Shown: one piece after another, positions 55,701 to 64,000 of the stretch | Numbering within the stretch: the stretch's first letter is position 1 | How the letters are laid out: each line of letters starts with the position of its first letter | Source of the DNA: Petrosia ficiformis | Taxonomy: Eukaryota; Porifera; Demospongiae; Haplosclerida; Petrosiidae | Length of the DNA: 64,000 nt | Reading direction: 5' to 3' | Assembly: GCA_947044365.1 (NCBI GenBank) | Contig: OX345636.1 | Span: 29,988,466 to 30,052,465 of the forward strand | The notes under the pieces: model-generated | The model's database searches: none | Told to the model about the DNA's origin: nothing | What the model saw: the letters and a program-made list of their open reading frames with translations, nothing else | Made by a program: the position numbers and the translations under genes

Positions 55701-58700
55701 TTAGGATATGAATATATTTGGATATCCCAAGATACTGAAACTTAGGATGCCATAACATTAATCTTCTGCCATGTAAGTACTCTCTTGGGGACATGGGAAG
55801 ACATGTTAAATCCTCTTGTCCTCCTCTGTCCCTTGGGATACTCGATGGCAATCCTGGACAGTAGTGTAAAACTTTATTAAAAGTAATTAAGGTAATTAAG
55901 TGTGATCAGGGCTGCATTTAGGGATGAGGGGTGAGCATTTACTCCCCCCCTTTGTAATTATTCAACATGAACTACTAATTTGCTAATGGAGTTAGGTTTC
56001 AAACTCTCAAACTGAAAATGCACCAGAAGTGATCTCAGAGTCTGAAATTAAAATTTTCTTGTGGGAGCAAGCCCCCAGACCCCCCTAGTTGGCCGCGTAC
56101 TTATGTACATAGATGAGGGCTTTGTCTCCCCTTTATTTTGGCACATACCCTGTTGACAACATTTCTAAATGCTGCACTGATGGGTTATTATCTTAATTAA
56201 TATTTCCTTGATCATTAAATTCTGCTATTACCATTGTCAATCCTCTCGGAAAGATTGTAGAATGTGATAATCTAACTCAAATTGCATTTCATTTTGTAAT
56301 AACATACTACATTTTGTAGCTGAGTAATTGGTCAGTTCATTAATTTGTGCTGGATTTCTGTTCACTTTCTAATCAAAACACATTTTTTTCTCAGCTTCCC
56401 AAGTTAAATTTGCCCTTTCAAATTAAGTTTGCTTTCTATAGAATCAATTACTTGTATACCTTTATTGATTTTCATAACAGGTAACATTGGGTTTGGTGGA
56501 CCAACACCTGGATATCCACCTGGACCAGGGCCTACTCCATACCCTTCTGGACAGCCACCAGGATATCCTCCAGGTCCAGGTGCAGTACCAGGGTACCCAC
56601 CTAGTGTTGGACAAACTGGATACCCTTCAGGTCCTAGTTATGATCCTGCTCCTCTTGGGAATACACCAGGTTATCCTCCTATGGGTGGTATGCCTGGCTA
56701 CCTTCCAGGTTAGGCATTTACTATAATTATTTTGATACAAACCATTTTTTATTGTAATTGTACATTGTACAAATATTTATTCGTTTCTGTCTCTCTAAGT
56801 AACATATTATATTATTATAAATACAACAGTGTTAGCATCAGAAAAATAGTATTGGTCACCACTTGTTGTAATAATTGTTATGATCTAACATGTGTGTCGT
56901 TTATTTTGAAATACATGTATTTGTATATTTCTGAATGAAAATCATGTATTATATATGCCAACAACTGAATAACAGGACTGATACTAAAAATAATAATAGA
57001 TATTGGAGCGACCACCATGCTTACACACAAAACATTCGACCATCTACACAAGATAACCATGAAAACTCACACAACCATTCCAAGTTAAACGATCTTTTAG
57101 GCTTCTTGGATTGTAGGATTGAAAGTATGATCGCAACTCGAATCGTAAGTCAGCCATTCCAATTCCTGACCGTGTGTGCATAGCCACTTATTTATTATTC
57201 ATTATTAATTTTATTATTAATGTTATTATTAATTACAAAATGGAGGATAGAAGAAAACCGGTCGTCATTTGACGGAGAGACGACCACTGGTGCTAACACT
57301 GATTAATACAATGTAATTTACAAAATTTATCAAATAAGGAGGTGAAGTATTTCTCTCATGTAGTTTTTAGTTTCTCAATGATTTTCTAAAGTAGCATCTT
57401 CCCATGTATATAACCTGTCCATACATGATGACCTCAAAATTAGAATGACTTTAAATGTACTATAGTTTAATGTCATACATGACCATGTAATAAAGCAATC
57501 AACTGAGATTTGATGTGCATAAAAAAGAACGGGAAAGACAATTGTACATGTATTTAAATAAAAGGATTGTTAGTCTTCCAAACCAAAGTTAAGATCGTTT
57601 TTCTGAAGTCCAGGCGAACATGAATGACCTTTATTTATTTATTCAATTATTCATCAATCCTATTTATAGGAAATCCTCCACCTGGTCCTCCACCTGGTCC
57701 TTCACCCTATCCTAGTGGACCAACCCAACCTCAGTATCCACCTTCTCAGCAACCTTATCCTTCCTCAGGACCTGATTATGTAAGTTATGAACATTAAATT
57801 TGACTTTTTTTAGAACAGCAGTGTTTTAAAGGATTACGAAGTTTTACATTTAGTAGTTGGACATGTGCATATATGAGTATAGAGCATCCCTTTTTACATT
57901 GTGCTATATAATACATTTTGAGGTGACATACTGGGGGCATGCTGTTGTAGTCTGAGCAATATTACATGTATAACAGGCTTGAACACTCTGGTAGATTTAC
58001 ACATGGAAGGTCAATTACCATTTCTGCCATATTTATGATGACCTTGTAACACATTGTCAATGTACTGTTGTGTCCTTCTGAGAGGACTTAGTCAATTAAT
58101 GGGTGTGACATGTAAAAGAACATGTTGCTTGAGCTATAGACCTTCAGGAAGAAAGCGTCTTCAACCGGCTTGTAAAAAGCTTCTTACTTTTTGAAGGTAA
58201 TTTTATATGTTTTGCAATTTTGTTTAGCTGCAAAATTCATATACGCAAGTATGGAGCTGTGGATATCAGTGTCTGACAGCTTGTATGGGTGCATGCTGTC
58301 TTGTTTGGGATATAGCATACATGTATGTTAGTGGGACAAGAAGATTTCTTTATGCTTAAGGCATAAAGGTCATTTTCGTGTAAATTCTCAGTACAGTGGA
58401 ACTTCCATTTAACGAACAGTTTGGGGATTTTTACTTTGTCCTTCATACAGCGGTGTCCTTTACAAGGAGGTTCTCCAGTTCAGGCACTGGTAACGCAAAC
58501 TTAAGACTTTATAAGACTCAGAATTGCTTCAGAGAAGATGTATTAAGAAATCCACAGATGTAAAATGTATTTTTCATCATTACCAGGAAGATATTTAGGC
58601 GAGTGCTTCAAAGTTTAGCAGTCTATGGGTAACGCCCACTTTTATACTCACCTGAATAAGTGCTACATTTTGAACAAGACTGAGTTTTAACTTACTTAGT

Positions 58701-61700
58701 TTGCTAGAACACCTTCTGAGAAAGCCATAGATACCAAAATCACTCTTCGTTAGTAACAAAAAAGTATTATGATGAGCGTTTGAAAGTACTGTTGTCAGTG
58801 GCAATGCCCTACGTCCGTTAAATGGAAGTACTGTTCACGTGTTAACTGTATTGATGGGAATCGAGCGTTGTCTGTTATCCATTAAATAGAGAGTTCGTTC
58901 CAAGGAGGTTAGTAATGTACAACAATAGCAGTCAGTTCAATCCGTGCATTGGTTGCGTCCGTTAAAAACGAGGTGTCCGTTACAAGGAGTGTTCGTTAAG
59001 GGAGGTTTCACTGTATTCTATGCCATGTTCCACTTTTTTTAATGTTTTCTCCATCTGTCTTCCCTTCCTATTATTAGTCTGTTCCATCCAGTAAGCCAGT
59101 TCCAAGCAATATTAGCAGACAATCTCAAACATCTATAACAAAGAAAATGTCTGATATGAGTATTCATAAGGTACATATACATGTACATGTATCAATTGAA
59201 TTCCTACTCCTGTTTGCCTAGTGTGGGGCAAAAGGTGGCATTTCACTAACATTACTGCTAGTGAACAAAGGTTTAATAGAAGAGCTATGTATTCTATCCA
59301 TAGTGTATAACTAAGCAAAACCATATAGTCATGAAAACCTTTGGTTGGCAATAGTACCATGTAATTATAAGGTGAGAGGCATTTTTGGATTTCAGATACT
59401 CTCATGTTGATTCTGATGCATTCTGAGGAAAACATTATATTCTTGGAAACATATTTTCAAGTCATAATGCATCATGAACAATAGCCTAAAGGAATTGCTG
59501 CTTATATAATTCATATATGCTATCTTACTGATTAGAGAAAGGTGTGCATGGGAGGCGGTTAAAACTTATTACTACATAACATAGGGCAGGTTATATAAAG
59601 AGGAGGAGAGGAATTGTTGTTGAAGTATCAGTCAGTGCAAAGCACACTGCTCTTACAAGTAGATTGGTCTGAGGGTGTAGTCCACCAGCTCCCTGAGGTT
59701 GCTTCGGGTGACTTATGAGGCTCTGTCATTCTATGAATGGTCCCCCCTAATGACAGTCCCTTCAGACCATGTATGGCAACCACATATGGGCCCCCGGGAC
59801 CATATGTGGCACTATACATGTAGATGGTCTCGCTAGGTCCATGTAAAGCACCATAACCAGTCCCCCTGCTATAAGTGGTCCCCCAAACATATTGCACTCC
59901 AGAAGGGAGAAAATAAATTTGAAACAGTAATGATACCGTGAAACAGAGTAACTACATGCTTTCATAACTAGTAAGCAATTATGACTGAAAGCAATTAACA
60001 CAAGAAACAAGATAAGAAACAAGATAAGATACATAATTATATTTATAGCCGGTTACCATGTTGTTGCTATGCATTATAATTCGCATATTGGAAGTTATAG
60101 ACCGGTTTATAACTTTCCAGTTTCGCAGACGCTGTAACCAAGGTAATAGTATCATGCATGTGTAAATTAGAAAATTGTGTGGGCGTGGTGTTACGGAAAC
60201 AACTGTTCTTAGCTTGATAACTATTGCATTTTACAAGGTTCAAGATTCTAATTACTTTTGCTGGTGAGTTGAAGCGTTAAGAAAGCTACAGATGTGAAAT
60301 TCATACTTCGTTAGTTGCAGAAAAACACCAAAGCGAGTGTATGAAACGTCCAGGTCAACACCCACACTCTGGCTAAGCTTCATAACTTTCGTATTTTTAA
60401 CAGCACAGGCTTCTAACGTGTTTGAATGTATAGAACAACTTGTAAGAAAGCCATACATATCAACATTATTGTTTGTTAGTTGCTGGAAAGTACATGTAGG
60501 AAGGCGAGTGTTTGAAGTGAAGTGGGTGGTTATAAATCAGTTAAAGATTGCGAATGCAGTCTATTTTCTGAAATATAATCCCGCGCACTCGGGCACGGGA
60601 TTATATTTCGAACTGATTGTATAATAGAAATGTTTGAACAAATTCATTCAATTACATTGCATTTAGTAGCTTTCCTTACAATTTTAATAGCCACCTCGTA
60701 CTGAAGGAACTTTGAAACCAAGTAGGAATTTTAATGCTGAGAAAGATGCTTCCACTCTTCGTACAGCTATGAAAGGATTTGGTATGTAAGATGGTGTATA
60801 TACTTGTACATGGACACTGTACATGTACATATACATGTACATGTATGTGTACTTCTGTGTGCATGTATGTGTACATGCAACAATAATATTGTAATAACAA
60901 CATTTCATAAAATGAAAGAACATTTATGGATCATGGATATATTGTATGAGAAGATAATGTCTGCACAGTATAGATATGTATTGCATCGTTCCAAAAATAG
61001 TCCTATAAATTTTTGTAAGTATTGTAGAGTCTATGGACTGCAAAAACTAAAATTATTTGCATTGCCCTCTATAGTCCATTGCAATACTCGAGCTTCAAAT
61101 GGTCATTTCATTTGAAAACTTTATATTCTTTAATTTCTTTTTGTATCAAGATATACATGTACATGTACAGTGTAGATATTAAGTTACTGTTAGAACTAGG
61201 CCTGGGCGAAAGTGAAAAAATCACATTCATGATACTTCTCATTTTTAATTTCACGATAGTGCAAATTTCATGAAAGTAGGTTACTTTAAAGTTAACATAT
61301 ATGAATATATTAGAAAAGTGTCCATAAACCACACATACATATACATGTATATATAGTATTATACACGTTAAATACAAATGCTAAAGTGCAATTAATTGCT
61401 ATCGTGATCACGATAGCACAATACTATCGCGATAGTGATAATACCGAAACGTTCGACCAGGCCTAGTTAGAACCAGGATAGACATAGCATAACAGTGTTC
61501 TGCCCAGGATATTTAGAGTGGTAGTTGGATTCTACATTGCATTTAGTGCTGTTTATCCAGTATATACTTAATTCTGTTTCAGTAGCCTATATATGTACAT
61601 GTGTATTATCTGAGATGTAGTTAATTTATATAAGACGTGGTTAATTTATCTGAGAGGTGGTTATTCCCGACCTGTGCCGACCAGTGTGGGCAGAACACTG

Positions 61701-63748
61701 GCATAAGACACATTGTAGAACTAAGTTTCTTACACACGTATACATCAAATGTCTAATGACCATGTCAAAAACTCCTGATGCACTGATAATGCACAAACAA
61801 CTTGATTGACATTTCAGGCTTTTTTTAGAGATCATGTAGAAATAATGGCACAGATTAAAACCCTACCTCCTGGACCCAATGACATGCCATCTTGAAACAT
61901 TCAAACTGCTGTTCTTTCTACATCACCCAAGCTCTTTTGCAACTAAGTAAGCTTCTGTCAAGAAATGTTAAGTTGGTAAAGTTGCAAAGCTAGAAATGTG
62001 CCTGCTCATGCATTAAATTTGACGTAAATATTAAACAGGTATGAATGCCTACTCAAATTAATCCACCTGGTACATGTATATGCTCTCAATGTACTATTCT
62101 TATGTGATATAATAAATGATATTAGACAAGATCTCCATTTATGAATTTTCTCTAGGAACGGATGAAAAAGCCATAATTAATGTTCTGGGTAATCGTTCAA
62201 ATGAACAAAGACAGCTAATTAAGACACAGTTTAAGACAATGTATGGAAGGGTGAGGTGTAGTACATGTAAATTATATTGAATGTTATGTGTATTTGACAA
62301 ATTTAATGAACAGTTTAATAATGAAAATAGATTGAAATGTCATGCATTGTTGATCACTTCATGAGCCACTTTTGATTGATGTATAGGATTGAAAAGACAC
62401 GTAGTCAAACTACATGTAGTCCCAAAATAACCTCCATTACTGCTATAACAAGATATACATACATGTATGGAAACAAAGTATTCCTATGATTGCTTTGTGG
62501 TGTCCACAATTCAGTAAACTAATCATGACTGATGTTCTCATGCCTGAAACACAGCAGCCTATTATTTTGATTATCAACTCTTTTTACTTTTTAAAGGGTT
62601 TTGTAGAATATATTTCAGATAGAACGACTATTATTTCTACATAAGCAACAAGTAACATTCTTCCTGCTGGTCTGTAGATCTATAGCTCAAGCGTGTGTTC
62701 TATTATGTGCCACGCCCATTGATTGACCGAGCCCCCTGGAATGATGCAACTTCCTTAGCTACATATACAACACATACACCTACATGACACAAACACATGC
62801 ATATATAAACAAACATTGGAACCCATGGGAAATCAATCATAGAGAAGGTCCTGTGACACATAAAAACAGCATTTTGAGTATTTGAAAATCAGTTGGTATA
62901 CCATCCACAGTTGTGTCTTACATACTTGCCATGAGTTTATAATAACATCTCCTTAGCCATTCAAAATAATGTATGATCCACAAAGATTGCACTGGGTTAC
63001 AAGATTTCCCATTATTTGTATGATCATACAATATTTTGAATGGCTAAGGATATGTTATTATAAACTCATGGCAAGCATGTAAGACACATCTCTGGACATT
63101 ATACAAGTGTCGAAATGAAGTATGTAATAATTATGTATGTGAAGGAACTCATTTCTTTCTAAATAACTATTGTTACTTAACGAAGAGATGTGGCTCATCA
63201 AGTACAAATATAAATCATAAGATTAGAAAACTAATTACCAAATTGTACATGTACTGTATATACACTATACATCACTGCAACTTATAATTACATCATGTGT
63301 CTACATTAGAGTTTTTGATATGTTTTGAAGCATAGGCCAAATTGGCTCAACAATGGCCAGCGTGTGTGCCATTGGAAAGACATCTTGAGCCAATTAACAA
63401 ACAATTAATGCTGTTAGTGACATTAAAATCATAATTAAATGCACCATCTGGCCCAAAGAGAGAACTGTACTGTGCCAAATAAGAAGATCAGTGGGCCAAT
63501 GGTGTGCTAGCGCTATATGAGCTTATCAAAAACACTGGTCTACATGCAAGTATGCTGTACATTGTATTTACATGTTTTGTACTAATTATAATGTATTTAT
63601 GTCAACATACATGTACATGTACTCTTTTCTGTAGGATTTGATTAAAGATCTCAAGAGTGAATTGAGTGGCAATTTTGAGGATGTTATATTGAGTTTAATG
63701 ATGTTACCTACTGAATATGATGCTAATGAGTTACACAAAGGAATACAG
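52642..63748 (+). CDS. Annexin with Pro/Gly/Tyr-rich N-terminus (first eight exons; continues)
   Basis: Eight plus-strand exons with GT-AG borders splice in phase. The first five encode a roughly 200-residue PGY-rich head ([18 protein letters not shown] repeats), like annexin A7/A11. Exons 6-8 encode annexin repeat 1: [20 protein letters not shown] carries the type II calcium-site GxGT, and the partner acidic residue is in NFEDVIL. The rest of the annexin core lies beyond the window. Annexins bind acidic phospholipids with calcium; the PGY head of A7/A11 supports self-association. No signal peptide is present, as expected for a cytosolic protein. Confidence 0.92.
53680..54172 (+). repeat. Dispersed repeat family B, copy 2 (annexin intron 1)
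   Basis: Matches 47035-47460, including CGCGTTCTTTTACGTGCCAC, CCGAGCCCCCGGGAATGACG and GGCCCTACGGGCC. It has an extra inner insertion around 53745-53830. Confidence 0.75.
54319..54394 (+). CDS. Annexin exon 2
   Basis: [20 protein letters not shown] then HPTQS; acceptor ATCACCAG, exit phase 1. Confidence 0.85.
54695..54970 (-). repeat. Dispersed repeat family B, copy 3 (inverted, annexin intron 2)
   Basis: TTTTTATGGCCCACAGGGCC through GGCACGTAAAAGAACGCATG to CTACAGACCAGCAGGAAGAA, read on the minus strand. It contains a poly-G run at 54815-54828. Confidence 0.75.
55011..56480. other. Annexin intron 2, remainder
   Basis: No gene is seen. Short frames at 55124-55851 overlap on both strands and lack motifs. 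Confidence 0.4.
56481..56708 (+). CDS. Annexin exon 3 (main PGY repeat)
   Basis: 76 codons of GYPPGPG-type repeats from [10 protein letters not shown] to GGMPGYLP, phase 1 at both ends. A second open frame on the same strand is rejected because it does not splice in phase. Confidence 0.88.
57415..57525. repeat. Short dispersed repeat shared with 63800-63935
   Basis: GATGACCTCAAAATTAGAAT, TTAATGTCATACATGA and GAGATTTGATG recur in the same order near the window end. Confidence 0.65.
57670..57779 (+). CDS. Annexin exon 4
   Basis: [20 protein letters not shown] to SSGPDY, acceptor TTTATAG, donor GTAAGT. Confidence 0.88.
58394..59013. mobile_element. pogo-type MITE, 620 bp (annexin intron 4)
   Basis: Ends are CAGTGGAACTTCCATTTAAC and, reverse-complemented, CAGTGAAACCTCCCTTAACG; TA flanks both. 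GTCCGTTACAAGGAG- and CCGTTAAA-like steps resemble other pogo elements. An internal segment (GAGAAAGCCATAGATACC ... CTTCGTTAGTAAC) recurs twice at 60280-60490. Confidence 0.8.
59078..59170 (+). CDS. Annexin exon 5
   Basis: 31 codons, [20 protein letters not shown] to SDMSIHK. A Ser/Lys-rich linker between head and core. Confidence 0.85.
59650..59905. repeat. GC-richer foldback segment
   Basis: Contains CCACATATGG-GCCCCCGGGA-CCATATGTGG (59790-59819) and several GGTCCC/GGGACC inverted pairs. No gene. Confidence 0.5.
60050..60640. repeat. Complex repeat in annexin intron 5
   Basis: Two internal copies of AGAAAGC-x-ACAGATGTGAAATTCAT ... TTCGTTAGTTGC are shared with the MITE at 58394. The hairpin GAAATATAATCCCG ... 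CGGGATTATATTTCG lies at 60570-60613. Confidence 0.6.
60691..60781 (+). CDS. Annexin exon 6 (start of repeat 1)
   Basis: [20 protein letters not shown] then [10 protein letters not shown], exit phase 1 inside the GxGT calcium motif. Confidence 0.92.
61197..61465. mobile_element. hAT-type MITE family B (269 bp, annexin intron 6)
   Basis: Ends TAGGCCTGGGCGAAAGTG and, reverse-complemented, TAGGCCTGGTCGAACGTT, flanked by a perfect 8-bp duplication GTTAGAAC (61189-61196 and 61466-61473). The interior has the ATCACGATAG/CTATCGCGATAGTGAT motifs common in this hAT type. Confidence 0.9.
62156..62250 (+). CDS. Annexin exon 7
   Basis: [20 protein letters not shown] then [11 protein letters not shown]; completes GFGTDE. 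Confidence 0.92.
62475..62880 (+). repeat. Dispersed repeat family B, copy 4 (annexin intron 7)
   Basis: TTCCTATGATTGCTTTGTGG to CACATAAAAACAG; the most diverged of the full copies. Confidence 0.7.
62912..63088. repeat. Foldback element, arms about 67 bp
   Basis: TGTGTCTTACATACTTGCCA ... CCTTAGCCATTCAAAATA ... ATGATC is mirrored by GATCATAC ... TTTTGAATGGCTAAGG ... TGGCAAGCATGTAAGACACA, with a 43-base loop. No coding content. Confidence 0.85.
63307..63537. mobile_element. hAT-type MITE family A, copy 3 (231 bp, inverted)
   Basis: Flanked by a perfect 8-bp duplication GTCTACAT (63299-63306 and 63538-63545). Ends TAGAGTTTTTGATA and, reverse-complemented, CAGTGTTTTTGATAAGCTCA. The interior is the reverse complement of copies 1 and 2. 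Confidence 0.9.
63635..63748 (+). CDS. Annexin exon 8 (end of repeat 1)
   Basis: 38 codons, [20 protein letters not shown] to ANELHKGIQ. The Glu in NFED is the acidic calcium ligand of repeat 1. Confidence 0.92.
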
Positions 63749-63799
63749 GTTATGTCATTTATTGATAGTACTGCCACCTTTGTGACATAATAATTAAAG

Positions 63800-63935
63800 T
63801 CTGTTCACATTCACGATGTCCTCAAAATTAGGATGTAATGACTTTATATGTACTACAGTGTATAGTTTAATGTCATAAGGTTAATACATGATTATACTGT
63901 AACTCAATAATGAAGCAATGGATTGAGATTTGACG
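63800..63935. repeat. Short dispersed repeat shared with 57415-57525
   Basis: GATGTCCTCAAAATTAGGAT, TTTAATGTCATAAGG and GAGATTTGACG in the same order as in annexin intron 3. Confidence 0.65.
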
Positions 63936-64000
63936 AGAAGGATAATTATATGAAAATGGTGCAGGTAAAAAGATAGTTGCTCATTTCAAACTAAAGTCAT

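Noticed and set aside
1..64000. tRNA and rRNA genes
   Set aside because: No cloverleaf with A and B boxes and no rRNA-like block could be recognised by eye; a covariance search would be needed to exclude them.

Overview
This window looks like nuclear DNA from an early-branching animal, most likely a demosponge such as Amphimedon. That is an inference; no species marker was searched. The DNA is very AT-rich, is saturated with TACATGTAC-type palindromes and AT microsatellites, and is packed with DNA transposons, foldback elements and retroelements. The host genes are animal genes with GT-AG introns: a tetraspanin, a di-N-acetylchitobiase-like GH18 enzyme and an annexin with a Pro/Gly/Tyr-rich head.

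Layout, 1-29 kb: this is transposon-rich DNA with phase-compatible short host exons on the plus strand (3177-3218, 8000-8041, 11252-11325, 13568-13641, 27854-27957). They may form one unidentified gene with giant transposon-filled introns. The elements, in order, are: an R2/Dong-type non-LTR retroelement remnant sitting in an AT microsatellite (1.03-2.79 kb); a 2.9 kb pogo-like transposon carrying a convergent HIRAN + Ulp1-type protease gene (3846-6724); a Mutator-like transposase fragment (8.1 kb); pogo- and hAT-type MITEs; a THAP-DDE element (18.9-20.6 kb); an unknown protein with a possible PD-(D/E)XK motif (20.8-21.8 kb); a repeat containing a complete hammerhead ribozyme, interrupted by a small deletion derivative of the pogo/HIRAN family (22.2-23.5 kb); a 145 bp-armed palindrome; a Penelope-like RT/GIY-YIG element (24.7-26.6 kb); and a hAT transposase tail (26.7-27.1 kb).

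29-40 kb: fragments of an unidentified minus-strand gene (29.5-31.2 kb) are followed by a complete eight-exon minus-strand tetraspanin gene (39825 down to 31631, 252 residues, all introns phase 0).

40-50 kb is gene-poor. It holds a (TATG)n tract, a 1.2 kb 19-bp minisatellite, a 26-bp minisatellite, a hAT MITE, a (GA)n tract and two more copies of the hammerhead-ribozyme repeat.

50-64 kb: an apparently intronless chitobiase-like gene (50675-51778) precedes the first eight exons of an annexin (52642 to beyond the window end). Annexin introns carry several MITEs, foldback repeats and copies of a dispersed repeat.

Most notable observations: (1) two independent pogo-family copies show the same convergent transposase plus HIRAN gene layout, and one copy has a natural empty site elsewhere in the window that proves TA duplication; (2) three repeat copies each fold by hand into a full type I hammerhead ribozyme with a GUC cleavage site. 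All calls come from reading the sequence by eye; no database search was possible.
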